DNA of 64,000 nt from Martinezella rhizogenes (lineage in GTDB: Bacteria > Pseudomonadota > Alphaproteobacteria > Rhizobiales > Rhizobiaceae). Numbering within the stretch: position 1 is the stretch's first letter; the number at the start of each line of letters is the position of its first letter. Position numbers and translations under genes: made by a program. The notes below the pieces were generated by a model. The model was not told the DNA's origin. It did no database searches and saw nothing but the letters and a program-made list of their open reading frames with translations. The stretch is taken from positions 220,367 to 284,366 of the forward strand of contig JAAMEZ010000002.1 of NCBI GenBank assembly GCA_013322215.1, written 5' to 3'. This document shows positions 43,674 to 52,147 of the stretch, one piece after another.

Positions 43674-43773
43674 GCATCGGCCCGAAAATCGGGATCGATT
43701 TTCGGAAAGCCTGATGCGTAGATTCAAACATTGAGAGCGTCCTTTGTGCGTCCGTACGGACGCACGGGGCTCT
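43674..43773. repeat. Composite palindromic intergenic repeat
   Basis: Two hairpins in tandem. CCGAAAATCG (43682-43691) with CGATTTTCGG (43696-43705) lies inside GCATC/GATGC arms (43674 and 43713). Next comes the perfect 20-bp palindrome at 43746-43765 (GTGCGTCCGTACGGACGCAC) inside AGAGC/GCTCT arms (43734 and 43769). It resembles mosaic repeats scattered in rhizobial genomes. The rest of the gap to 43885 holds no gene. Confidence 0.6.
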
Positions 43774-43884
43774 AGTGTGCGGAAGTCTTCGCATCTGCGA
43801 AGGGTTCTGTCGAGAGTTAAGGCTGTTCGGTAAGTGTCGCGACAACCCTCTGCAAATCCAAGTTCTTGCAGAGGGTTGTGAATC

Positions 43885-44091
43885 TCATCGTTTCACGGCG
43901 CGACGGACGCTGTAGAGCAGGATGGCGAGGCAGCCGACCAACAGGAGAAGGCCGCCCGCGAGCGGCGGCATGGCGAGAAACTCCACTGCTCCGGCAACCA
44001 CCAGGATGAGGACGAGGCAGAGCGTTGCGAGACTGCCGTCGTCGATGAACATGCCGATAAGCTCGGACAGGGCGATGCGCAAAACGGTCAT
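43885..44091 (-). CDS. Small membrane protein, two helices
   Basis: 68 residues with hydrophobic stretches (ATLCLVLILVVAGAVEFLAM and GGLLLLVGCLAILLY). The ATG at 44091 overlaps the stop of the preceding gene by 4 bp, so translation is coupled. The longer frame to 44226 is an artefact of that overlap. No family is recognised; it is probably a partner of the larger membrane protein upstream. Confidence 0.75.
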   Translation of the reverse strand: MTVLRIALSELIGMFIDDGSLATLCLVLILVVAGAVEFLAMPPLAGGLLLLVGCLAILLYSVRRAVKR

Positions 44092-44834
44092 TGGGCTGCC
44101 TTTGCTGTTGGGTTGCCGCGCATGCCGCGGATGATGGCGTAGGAGGCGAGCGAGACGATCGCGAAGATGGCGATCAGCGCGAGGTCCGCTCCCGGCCATT
44201 GCGCACCGATGCCTTCGCCGGTCCAAAAGATGCCGAAGCTGGTGAGCATCAGGCCGACGACGAATTTGAGGGTGTTTTCCGGCACGGTCGCGAGCGGGCG
44301 ATGGACCAGCAGCCCGATCAGCATGACAAGCACGAAGGCGGCAAGCGCGCCGAGGCCGGCGTAGAGCGTGAGGCCATGCGCGCCGCCGACGGCAATGACG
44401 ATGAAGACGACTTCGACACCTTCGAGCAGCACCGCCTTGAAGGCAGCAAGGCCGGCGAGATAATCGGCGCGGCGATCGGTGGACTGCGCCTGCAATGCTG
44501 CCGTCTCTTTCGAGAAGGCCGCTTCCTCGTCATGCAGGGCGATGACGCCGAGCGAGCGGAGGATGGCTTTGCGCAGCCAGCGCATGCCGAACAGGATGAG
44601 GAGAACACCGACAACGAATTGCAGCGTCTCGATCGGTATCAGCGCCAGCAGCGGCCCGAAGATGAGGACGAGGGCCGCCAATACGGCGAGGGCAAGCGCA
44701 GCGCCAGTGAGCGCCGGACGCCAGCTTCGTGTGACGCCGACGGCCAGGACGATGGTGAAGGCCTCCACGACTTCGACGAAGGAGCCGAGGAAAGATGCCG
44801 TCACGGTGGAGAGAATGGGTGTGAGGCTGTTCAT
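44088..44834 (-). CDS. COG4280-type multi-pass membrane protein
   Basis: 248 residues, about six to seven membrane helices. Two internally similar motifs occur, FVEVVEAFTIVLAVG near residue 19 and LEGVEVVFIVIAVG near residue 135, each with paired acidic residues in a helix. The same arrangement is seen in cation transporters of the GDT1 and FTR1 types. Transport of a metal ion is therefore possible but unproven. It is co-transcribed with the 68-residue protein. Confidence 0.78.
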   Translation of the reverse strand: MNSLTPILSTVTASFLGSFVEVVEAFTIVLAVGVTRSWRPALTGAALALAVLAALVLIFGPLLALIPIETLQFVVGVLLILFGMRWLRKAILRSLGVIALHDEEAAFSKETAALQAQSTDRRADYLAGLAAFKAVLLEGVEVVFIVIAVGGAHGLTLYAGLGALAAFVLVMLIGLLVHRPLATVPENTLKFVVGLMLTSFGIFWTGEGIGAQWPGADLALIAIFAIVSLASYAIIRGMRGNPTAKAAQ

Positions 44835-44967
44835 GAATTGATTCCCGAATGACGGTTAGGGCTTTGAATGTGAATGGTATTTTCCGGACGATTGATCTTC
44901 ATGTCTTGGATGAGCCGCGGCTTGGCCAAACAGTGGTTCGATGTGCGTGCTACGGCTATGGCGTCGT

Positions 44968-45867
44968 TCATTTGCGTTTCCTCGTGCCGCGCTTGCTCCA
45001 TGTCTTGTCGATGGCGCTGCGCAGCTGGCTGAGCCGGTCAAGGCTGTCGAGGGCGCTGTCCTTGCTCTTGGCGGCGAGCGCGACGATCAGTGCTTCGATC
45101 AGCACCATTGTGCCGCCATGCATGGCGAGGTGGCCGGCATTGCCGCGCGGGACAGGCAGGATTTCAGCCACCTTGTCGGCAATCAGCAGGCCGAGATCAT
45201 CGCTGATCAGGATGACCGGCACATCATGCCTGCCGGCCTGCTCAAGCAGCACTTCGACTTCGCGATAGAGCGGCGCATAGGCGATCATCAGAACCACGTC
45301 GCCCTTGCCGATCCAGAGCAGGCGATCCGCAAGCGCAATGCCGGAGGCCGAGAGTGCGTTGGTCGGCAGACCGATGCGGTTGAACTGCAGGCTGGCATAG
45401 TCCGCCACGGCACCCGAAGGGCCGATGCCGAAGACATGACGTCGCGCTGCGTTCGTCAGACTATCGACGCAACGTTCGAAGCTTGCGGCAAACTCCTCGC
45501 GTCGTAGAACGTCCAAAGCCTGTTCGTGCATGCCGATGACGTGGTGAAGCGCATCGCTGGCCTGGCTGCCGGTTTCAGCCAGCGTGCGCTGCATCCGCGT
45601 TCCGGGGGACGGTGCTCCGGTCAATTCCTCAAGCAGGGCGGCCCGCAGCGTCGACAGGCTTTCGAAGCCGAGGGCGCGCGCGGTGCGGACAACCGTCGCA
45701 TCGCTGGTGCCGGCGAGCTGCGCGATCTGGGCGGCCGAATTCAGCAGGGCGGCTTGCTTCTGATCGACGAAAAAGCGGGCGATGCGCTGCTCTGCGGGTG
45801 CGAGTGTCTCGATCACACCGAGAACGCGGTCTTCGAAAGTGCGAGGTTTCTGCGTCTTGTCTGCCAT
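44968..45867 (-). CDS. MurR/RpiR-family regulator
   Basis: 299 residues. N-terminal HTH_6 domain (NSAAQIAQLAGTSDATVVRTARALGF, about 40-65) and a C-terminal SIS domain (about 130-260) that binds phosphosugars, with GDVVLMIAYAPLYREV and the VPVILISDD segment. An inverted repeat directly upstream suggests autoregulation. The regulated sugar genes are not evident in the window. Confidence 0.9.
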   Translation of the reverse strand: MADKTQKPRTFEDRVLGVIETLAPAEQRIARFFVDQKQAALLNSAAQIAQLAGTSDATVVRTARALGFESLSTLRAALLEELTGAPSPGTRMQRTLAETGSQASDALHHVIGMHEQALDVLRREEFAASFERCVDSLTNAARRHVFGIGPSGAVADYASLQFNRIGLPTNALSASGIALADRLLWIGKGDVVLMIAYAPLYREVEVLLEQAGRHDVPVILISDDLGLLIADKVAEILPVPRGNAGHLAMHGGTMVLIEALIVALAAKSKDSALDSLDRLSQLRSAIDKTWSKRGTRKRK

Positions 45868-45878
45868 CGGCTATCTTT

Positions 45879-45920
45879 GTAGTAAATGCTACGAATTACA
45901 TTATCTGTAGCATTTGCTGC
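45879..45920. promoter_or_regulatory. Inverted repeat, likely RpiR operator
   Basis: GTAGTAAATGCTAC (45879-45892) and GTAGCATTTGCTGC (45907-45920) share the inverted core AAATGCTAC/GTAGCATTT (45884-45892 and 45907-45915), centre to centre 28 bp. They lie 12 bp before the rpiR-like start. Similar paired sites are typical of RpiR autoregulation. Confidence 0.65.
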
Positions 45921-45944
45921 AAAAAGATGACAGCGCAAAAGAAA

Positions 45945-45972
45945 GGGCGCTTCGCCGTGCTGCGAAGCGCCC
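45945..45972 (-). terminator. Rho-independent terminator of the luciferase-like gene
   Basis: GGGCGCTTCGC (45945-45955) pairs with GCGAAGCGCCC (45962-45972); on the minus strand TTTCTTTT follows. It lies 41 bp past the stop at 46014. Confidence 0.85.
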
Positions 45973-46013
45973 GCTGACTTGATCGAAAGGCGGGAAGGAA
46001 TATCCGGCCGGGA

Positions 46014-47051
46014 TTATGCCGCGAGTGCAGCGCGCACCGCCGGGATCACCTTCTGTCCATAGAGCTCGATGCAGCGCAGCATCTTCTCATGACCAAGCGC
46101 GCCGGCGCTGTATTTCAGCTGGAAGCGGCTGATGCCGAGCGTCTTGACGACCGGGGCGAGCTTGGCGGCGACCGTTTCCGGCGAGCCGACATAGAGCGAA
46201 CCCTTTTCGATCTCGTTGTCGAATTCAGCGCGCGTCATCGGCGGCCAGCCGCGCTCGCGGCCGATGCGATCACGCATCGCCTTGAAGCAGGGCCACAGTT
46301 CCCCGCGGGCCTGCTCGTCCGTTTCGGCGATATAGCCCGGCGAATGGATGCCTATCGGCTGCACGGGCTTGCCAAGCTGCTCATAGGCGCGGTGATAGAG
46401 GTCGACATAGGGCTGGAAGCGATAGGGGCTGCCGCCAATGATCGCCAGCATTAGCGGCAGATCGTAATGAGCCGCACGCACCACCGATTCCGGGCTGCCG
46501 CCGACGCCGATCCAGGTCTTCAGGTGACCGCTCTCGATGGTCGGGAAGACCTTTTGATTGCGCAGCGGCGGGCGGATGCTGCCCTCCCAGTTCACCGGCT
46601 CGTTTTTAAGCAGGGCCGCGAACAGATCGAGTTTTTCTTCGAAGAGCTGCTCGTACTGCGACAGCTCGAAACCGAACAGCGGGAAGGATTCGGTAAACGA
46701 ACCGCGGCCGAGAATGACTTCGGCACGGCCGTTCGAAACCGCGTTGAGGCTTGAGAAGCGCTGGAACACGCGGATCGGATCGTCCGAGCTCAGCACGGTC
46801 ACGGCCGATCCCAGATGGATTTTCGATGTGCGGCTGGCGATGGCTGCGAGGATCGTCTCGGGCGAGGAGACTGCGAAATCCTCGCGATGATGTTCGCCGA
46901 TGCCGAAGAAGTCTATGCCGAGCTGATCGGCAAGCACGCCTTCCTCGACGACATTGCGCAGCACCTGCGCATGCGGCAACGGCGTGCCCTTGTCGTCAAA
47001 GGTCACGTCGCCGAAAGTATCCAGGCCGAATTCGACATTGTTTGTCGTCAT
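46014..47051 (-). CDS. LLM-class flavin-dependent oxidoreductase (luciferase-like)
   Basis: 345 residues. The segment LADQLGIDFFGIGEHHREDFAVSSPE and the later TSKIHLGSAVTVLSSDDPIRVFQ are typical of bacterial luciferase-like monooxygenases of the alkanal monooxygenase group. It uses FMNH2 or F420-type cofactors; the substrate is unknown. The ATG at 47051 has AGGA seven bases upstream; 47066 is an alternative. Confidence 0.88.
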   Translation of the reverse strand: MTTNNVEFGLDTFGDVTFDDKGTPLPHAQVLRNVVEEGVLADQLGIDFFGIGEHHREDFAVSSPETILAAIASRTSKIHLGSAVTVLSSDDPIRVFQRFSSLNAVSNGRAEVILGRGSFTESFPLFGFELSQYEQLFEEKLDLFAALLKNEPVNWEGSIRPPLRNQKVFPTIESGHLKTWIGVGGSPESVVRAAHYDLPLMLAIIGGSPYRFQPYVDLYHRAYEQLGKPVQPIGIHSPGYIAETDEQARGELWPCFKAMRDRIGRERGWPPMTRAEFDNEIEKGSLYVGSPETVAAKLAPVVKTLGISRFQLKYSAGALGHEKMLRCIELYGQKVIPAVRAALAA

Positions 47052-47254
47052 GATTTTTCCTGTCATGTGTCGAAATGATAATGTTGAGACAGCATGTAGT
47101 GTCGTTGCTGCCCATCAACTACCCGGAAAGTTTCGGCCGAAATCTTCGAGGAATTCGATATGCGGAGGGGGCGGCTGGCGTTGCCTTTGGGCCGGCTGCC
47201 ACCAATATTAACCTTGGCGATGCCAGGTCGCTGGCGCCTAAATGGAGGAAGCAA

Positions 47255-47632
47255 ATGGTCGTGCTGAAAAAGATCAATCTTACCAAGGCTTTTGCAGCAT
47301 TCGATGAGACATGGAGTCCGCATATTGGTGGCGACATCAACGATTTTCAGGTGAAGCTTACGAAGCTGGACGGCGCCTTCCATTGGCACCATCATGAAGA
47401 AGAGGATGAGCTCTTTCTGGTCGTCAAGGGAACGCTGCGCATGAAGCTGCGCGAGGAAAACGGTGGCGACGTCGTGCTTGGACCCGGCGAATACATTATC
47501 GTTCCGCATGGGGTTGAGCACTGCCCGGTCGCCGAACCGACCTGCGAGGTATTGCTTTTCGAGCGCAATACGACACTCAATACCGGCAATGTCGAAAACG
47601 AGCGGACAATCCGCGAGCCCAAGCGTCTTTGA
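47255..47632 (+). CDS. Cupin-domain protein
   Basis: 125 residues. The metal-binding cupin motif 1 is FHWHHHEEEDELFLVVKG and motif 2 is PGEYIIVPHGVEHCP. Start at 47255 with GGAGG upstream; the longer frame from 47075 is not supported. The function is unknown; it may be an isomerase or a small-molecule oxygenase. Confidence 0.85.
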   Translation: MVVLKKINLTKAFAAFDETWSPHIGGDINDFQVKLTKLDGAFHWHHHEEEDELFLVVKGTLRMKLREENGGDVVLGPGEYIIVPHGVEHCPVAEPTCEVLLFERNTTLNTGNVENERTIREPKRL

Positions 47633-47644
47633 GCGACCCCGATG

Positions 47645-47679
47645 GTCCGGAGGCCTCGCCAGAAAAGAGGCCGCCGGAC
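47645..47679. terminator. Bidirectional terminator between cupin and eptA
   Basis: GTCCGG-A-GGCCTC (47645-47657) pairs with GAGGCC-G-CCGGAC (47667-47679). It lies 12 bp after the cupin stop and 14 bp before the end of the convergent eptA-like gene. Confidence 0.7.
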
Positions 47680-47692
47680 ATCGCGTAGTCTA

Positions 47693-49372
47693 TCAGTTCA
47701 GCGCCAGCTTGTTTGACGGCGTGCGGCATGCGGCAAACACGTCCAGGTTCGGATCGTAGACCTTCGTCGACACATCCATCATGCCGAGAACGCTGTGGAA
47801 GATGTTGTCGTGAGAGTAGGTGCCCTCCGCAGCGCGCTTGGAGAGACAGGCCATATCGTAACCGGCAGCCTTCGCGAGATCGTCGGCCATCCATACCAGC
47901 ATCGGCACATGCGTCTGCTGTGAGGGAGCGATGATATAGGGCGTGCCGTGCAGATAGATGCCGTTTTCGCCGAGCGACTCACCATGGTCGGAGAAATAGA
48001 GCACCGAGCCGGATACCGTGTTTGACCGCTGCTTCAATTTGTCGATGACCATCGAGACGATGTGATCCGTATAGAGGATCGTGTTGTCATAGGCGTTGGT
48101 GATTTCTTCCTGCGAACAGGAGCTGAAGTCGTTGGAGCGGCAATCCGGCTGGAACCGGCGGAATTCCTCCGGATAGCGCTGATAGTAGGCCGGGCCGTGG
48201 CTGCCGAGCTGGTGCAGCACCAGCACGCTGTCGCCCTTCACCTTGTCGAGCCAGCCATCGATCTTGTCGACGAGAATTTCGTCCCTGCACTCGCCGTCCT
48301 TGCAGAAGCGCGGATCGGCGGAAGGCGGCAGATAGGTGTAGGGGACGCGGTTGGCGACGTCGTAGCTGCCGGTGTCGTTATCGAGCCAGGTCACATCAAC
48401 CTTTGCATGGGTCAGCACGTCGAGCAGGTTCTCCGTCTCAAGCCCCTTGCGATGCGAGTATTGCGCCCGCGTATAGACCGAGAACAGGCAGGGAATGGAG
48501 GTTGCCGTCGCCGTCCCGCAACTGCTGGTGTTGGGGAAGTAGACGACATTGCGCTTTGCCAGTTCCGGATTGGTCATCTTGGCATAGCCGCCGAGCGAAA
48601 AATTCTGCGCACGGGCCGTCTCTCCGGCGACGATGATCGTCACACGCGGCTTGCCCTTGTCGACGACGCCGACCTTGCGGGCATCCGTGCCCAAAGGCTG
48701 AGCAACAACGTTTGCGTTTCTTTGCGTGTCGATGACATACCGCACCGCGCTTGTGATCGGGATCACCGGATTGAGGGTATCCATCAGGTCGCGATGAGCG
48801 CGGCCGACGCCCGCGTAAGTCTTGTAGAAGGTCGTCCCGGCGATGACGAAGATCGCCGAGCAGGCGAGGATGACTGCGGTATTGTAGGCAAGCTTCTTGA
48901 GGATCGGGCGATGAACGATCCGGACCCACGCGATGACAAGCGACGGCAAGACCCCCGTCAGCAAAACATAGGTGATGAAGCGCGCCGTGATCAGATGGCC
49001 GCTTTCCGCGCCTGTCGAAACGGCCGCGTTGCGGATCATTTCCTTGTCGATGATGACGCCGAACTGGTCGTTGAACCAAGAAGATACCGATGCCACCAGA
49101 ATGAAGAAGATCAGGACGGGCTTCGTAACATATTTGGCGGAGAAGAGTGTGAAGAGCGCCATGATGACCGCGGAAATACCGATGACGAACGCGGCAAAAG
49201 CGGCTGGCTCAGCGATAAAATAGCCGTAGGACTTCGTCCAGAACATCCGATTTGTCACAAGAAGTACATAAAGCGTGGCTATAAGACATAATGTGATACT
49301 GCCGATTGCTGGCCTGAATTTCTCTTGGCCAGATGATGCTTTTTCGTTGGTCAATGGTTGTCTCCGAGGCAT
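47693..49372 (-). CDS. eptA: Phosphoethanolamine-lipid A transferase (EptA family)
   Basis: 559 residues. Five membrane helices occupy the first ~190 residues, then a periplasmic sulfatase-fold domain. The nucleophile Thr lies in SSCGTATATSIPCLF, and the zinc ligands in VAGETARAQNFSLGGYA and YFSDHGESLGENGIYLHG. It adds phosphoethanolamine to lipid A phosphates, reducing negative surface charge. Neighbours are a response regulator and a PAP2 phosphatase with lipid A phosphatase features. Confidence 0.92.
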   Translation of the reverse strand: MPRRQPLTNEKASSGQEKFRPAIGSITLCLIATLYVLLVTNRMFWTKSYGYFIAEPAAFAAFVIGISAVIMALFTLFSAKYVTKPVLIFFILVASVSSWFNDQFGVIIDKEMIRNAAVSTGAESGHLITARFITYVLLTGVLPSLVIAWVRIVHRPILKKLAYNTAVILACSAIFVIAGTTFYKTYAGVGRAHRDLMDTLNPVIPITSAVRYVIDTQRNANVVAQPLGTDARKVGVVDKGKPRVTIIVAGETARAQNFSLGGYAKMTNPELAKRNVVYFPNTSSCGTATATSIPCLFSVYTRAQYSHRKGLETENLLDVLTHAKVDVTWLDNDTGSYDVANRVPYTYLPPSADPRFCKDGECRDEILVDKIDGWLDKVKGDSVLVLHQLGSHGPAYYQRYPEEFRRFQPDCRSNDFSSCSQEEITNAYDNTILYTDHIVSMVIDKLKQRSNTVSGSVLYFSDHGESLGENGIYLHGTPYIIAPSQQTHVPMLVWMADDLAKAAGYDMACLSKRAAEGTYSHDNIFHSVLGMMDVSTKVYDPNLDVFAACRTPSNKLALN

Positions 49373-49603
49373 GGGTTATCAGCTGGGCGCCGTTAAACCC
49401 ATCACTGCCGGGTGTGCTTTGGCTGTTAAAGCCGGCCACCATGGTTACCAATCCTGACATTTACCTGAATGACAAGTTTTTGTGCAGGGCTATTTCGGGC
49501 CTGATTTTGATTGTCGTCTCTTTTTGCCGGCTTCGCATCCGAGGTTCAGGTCGCCGTCAGAAATAGGCATCATAGCTGCTTGATTGCAACTGGGGATGCA
49601 ATC

Positions 49604-49990
49604 GTGCGGCTTCTATTGGTCGAAGACAATATACTCATAGGAAATGCCGTGCAGGATCATCTGCGCGCGGACGGATGGTCCGTGGACTGGTCCATGGATT
49701 TGGAATCCGCCAGGGTCGCCGTCGCGACCGAAGCCCACGACGTGATGCTTCTCGATCTTCGATTGCCCGATGGCAGCGGCCTCGATCTGCTCAAGCTCAT
49801 GGAAGCGCGCGGGGATACGACCCCGGTTATCGTCATGTCCGCCTATGACCAGCTGTCGGACCAGATGACGGCCATGAATATCGGTGCCGTCGACTATCTC
49901 GTGAAGCCCTTTGCGTTGGGCGAGATGGCGGTGCGTGTGCGTAAGGCGGCGAGGCGACGGCGCCTGATCCGCGTGCGCAATGCCGGCTGA
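49604..49990 (+). CDS. Response regulator consisting of a receiver domain only
   Basis: 128 residues starting at GTG. VEDN acidic pocket, phosphoacceptor Asp in VMLLDLRLPDGSG, then VIVMSAYDQ and DYLVKPF. The sequence resembles OmpR/BasR-type receivers (GAVDYLVKPFALGEMAVRVR), but the winged-helix output domain is missing; after RRRRLIRVRNAG the frame stops. It may be a truncated BasR-like regulator or a genuine single-domain one. Divergent from eptA and convergent to the phosphatase gene. Confidence 0.85.
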   Translation: MRLLLVEDNILIGNAVQDHLRADGWSVDWSMDLESARVAVATEAHDVMLLDLRLPDGSGLDLLKLMEARGDTTPVIVMSAYDQLSDQMTAMNIGAVDYLVKPFALGEMAVRVRKAARRRRLIRVRNAG

Positions 49991-50002
49991 GCCACGCTGC
50001 TT

Positions 50003-50773
50003 TCAGGATTGGGCCGGCGTTCCCGACGACCGCAAGAGATCGATGACCGCAATCGCCGCGGCAAAGACCACCAAAGACAGGAGCCAGCCGAGGACTGCGT
50101 CGGACAGATAGTGGGCTCCGGTCATTACGCGCATGATCGGCATCATGATCGAGATGACAGCAAGGGGAATGCCGAGCGGAAAACGCAGGCGCGGCGGCAA
50201 CAGCACGACGAGGCAAAGGAGCCAGCCGCCGGACGATGCCTCGCCGGAGACGAAGGAGCAGTTTCCAAGACACCGGCCGGCAAACGAGCCCGCCTGGACG
50301 AAATCCAGCGAGCCGCCGAAAAGGTCGGTGGCACGCGGTCTCGGCCTGCCGCTATAGCTCTTCAGCAACGTGTTGACGATAAGACCGCAGCCGATGGCAA
50401 GCGATATCAGCGCAGCGATGTACCGATCTGTTTTCAGAGTCCGCCAGCCTGCGCCATATTTGCGCCAGGACGAAACCAAGATAGCAATCAGGACGACGAT
50501 GGCGATGTAGGGCAGGGCAAGCGTGAAATCTCGCACGATCTCGAAGATAGGGTTCTTGGCCAGCGCAAAGACGCCGCAGACTTCATCTGAAATGACAGTG
50601 GATGCGCAAGGCTTGGCGGTGAAGACACTCTCGGCAACGACGAGATCGATATCGGGAAACCGATAGAAGACAAACAGCAGCACCCACCAGAGCGCGAAGA
50701 GCGCGAGAAACACGAAAAAGGATTTGCCTACAGGCGCAGTCCGTTTTGTGTAAGCAATGGAGTTGTCGTACAT
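50003..50773 (-). CDS. PAP2 phosphatase, LpxF/LpxE-like (lipid A phosphatase candidate)
   Basis: About 256 residues, five to six membrane helices. The acid-phosphatase motifs appear as KSYSGRPRP, CSFVSGEASSG (with GEAS where PSGH is common) and RVMTGAHYLSDAVLG. That modified second motif and the neighbouring eptA make a lipid A 4'- or 1-phosphatase plausible. The ATG at 50773 is used; a TTG at 50806 would add 11 residues. Confidence 0.78.
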   Translation of the reverse strand: MYDNSIAYTKRTAPVGKSFFVFLALFALWWVLLFVFYRFPDIDLVVAESVFTAKPCASTVISDEVCGVFALAKNPIFEIVRDFTLALPYIAIVVLIAILVSSWRKYGAGWRTLKTDRYIAALISLAIGCGLIVNTLLKSYSGRPRPRATDLFGGSLDFVQAGSFAGRCLGNCSFVSGEASSGGWLLCLVVLLPPRLRFPLGIPLAVISIMMPIMRVMTGAHYLSDAVLGWLLSLVVFAAAIAVIDLLRSSGTPAQS

Positions 50774-50983
50774 CGGAGACGCTGGCCACTGTCTGAACAG
50801 GTTCAAAACAAATGCTCGTCCGCATTGTGTAAACGCTTGACGGCCACTATTGGGCGTTTTTTATGATAGGAGCCTGACAGCAGCCTGAAAGATCAAATAG
50901 TTAAGAAAATTCCTTGAGGCTCGGCAGCCCCGCTCGAACGATTACGGTGGGTTGACCTTGCCTTCTTTGTCATGTGCGGCGAC

Positions 50984-51361
50984 CTATTCGTCGGTCTTGA
51001 AATAGGCTTCCAGCCGATAGCCATCGGGATCGATAACGAAGGCGGCGTAGTAGAATTGGCTGTAGTCGGGCCGGATGCCCGGCTTGCCGTTGTCTTCGCC
51101 GCCATTGGCGATGCCGGCGGCATAGAAGGCGTCGACGGCTGCCTGGCTTGGTGCCACGAAACAGAAATGCAGGCCGGAGCCGCGATCGGCAGGTACGGGA
51201 CGTTCCACCTGGCTGACCCAGAATTGGGCACGCTCCGCGCCGTATCCGACCGTGCCGTCGAAATTGGTGACGCGCTCGTAGCCAAGGGGAGAAAGGGCTG
51301 CGTCATAAAATTTTTGCGCCCGCGCCAGGTCTTTGACGCCGATCGAAATATGGTCGAACAT
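50984..51361 (-). CDS. VOC-family (glyoxalase/bleomycin resistance-fold) protein
   Basis: 125 residues, two beta-alpha-beta repeats: MFDHISIGVKDLARAQKFYDAAL, later LHFCFVAPSQAAVDAFYAAG, and FVIDPDGYRLEAYFK at the end. The metal-binding residues are His4, His in LHFCF and Glu in LEAYFK. The substrate is unknown. Confidence 0.88.
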   Translation of the reverse strand: MFDHISIGVKDLARAQKFYDAALSPLGYERVTNFDGTVGYGAERAQFWVSQVERPVPADRGSGLHFCFVAPSQAAVDAFYAAGIANGGEDNGKPGIRPDYSQFYYAAFVIDPDGYRLEAYFKTDE

Positions 51362-51631
51362 AAAAACAAGCTCCTGCCGTGTTGTCTGCGAAGCTTTGCG
51401 GAAGGTACGCTCCGGAGGAAGCGCCAGCTTTCGAAAGTTCCACAGGTCGAGTTCGTCTCACCATCTTGCAACGGTTATGGGAAGTCAACAAAGCGAAGCG
51501 ATGGCGTGTCGGGTCGCTTGATCCAGGTGTTTCGTCTATAAACGGTCGGAAGGTGCCGTTCCCGGTGAGATAAGCGGATGGGGAGTGGAATTTGTCGATA
51601 TTCGGCCATGGTCCGAATTTTTTGAAACGAC

Positions 51632-51658
51632 TGTCGATTTCCAGAGAGCTGCTTCGTC
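51632..51658 (+). promoter_or_regulatory. Predicted ECF42-type promoter of the DGPF gene
   Basis: TGTCGA (51632-51637), 17 bases, CGTC (51655-51658), 65 bp before the DGPF-protein start. This agrees with the TGTCGA/CG(A/T)C-type signature reported for ECF42 sigma factors of Streptomyces. The rest of the 362-bp gap (51362-51723) holds nothing recognisable. Confidence 0.6.
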
Positions 51659-51723
51659 GTCAATATGAGCGAGTTTATTAAGCGGCAATGGTGCCGGCGC
51701 CTCGCTTCCGGAGGACATTTTCC

Positions 51724-52116
51724 ATGCGTTTCATGTCTATCGTCACATCCACCGATTTCATGCATCCGACGCCGGAGCTTGCCGAAGCCATTCACAAGCT
51801 TGCCGATCGGGAAATCAAGGCTGGCCGCATGATCGATACGGCCGGGCTGATGCCGCTTGCGACCGGCGCGCGCGTCACGATCAAGGATCGCAAGCTGAGC
51901 GTTGTCGACGGCCCCTTCGTGGAGGCCAAGGAGGTCGTCGGTGGTTATGCGATCTTCGAGCTGCAAAGCAAGGAGGAGGCCGTGGCACTGGCGGTCGAGT
52001 TCATGCAGCTGCACAAGGATTTCATGCCCGGCTGGGAAGGCACGTGTGAAGTGCGCGCCTATTTCGAGCCAAATGCCGAGGGTGTATGCGACCCCCTTGC
52101 CGAAGCAAGGGCATGA
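51724..52116 (+). CDS. YciI-like DGPF-domain protein
   Basis: 130 residues. VVDGPFVEAKEVVGGYAIFEL contains the DGPF motif that names the family. These proteins are nearly always next to ECF42 sigma factors and are thought to be their targets or partners; the function is not known. GGAGG lies nine bases before the ATG. Confidence 0.9.
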   Translation: MRFMSIVTSTDFMHPTPELAEAIHKLADREIKAGRMIDTAGLMPLATGARVTIKDRKLSVVDGPFVEAKEVVGGYAIFELQSKEEAVALAVEFMQLHKDFMPGWEGTCEVRAYFEPNAEGVCDPLAEARA

Positions 52117-52147
52117 TGCTTTCGGTTCGTAGCCGGGGCGGGCGGTC

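Noticed and set aside
48062..49291. 409-codon + strand frame over eptA
   Set aside because: Shadow of eptA, very rich in Asp/Arg/Gly as expected from the complementary strand.
51593..51620. First TGTCGA before the DGPF gene as ECF42 promoter
   Set aside because: No CGTC-like element at 16-17 bases; the copy at 51632 fits better.
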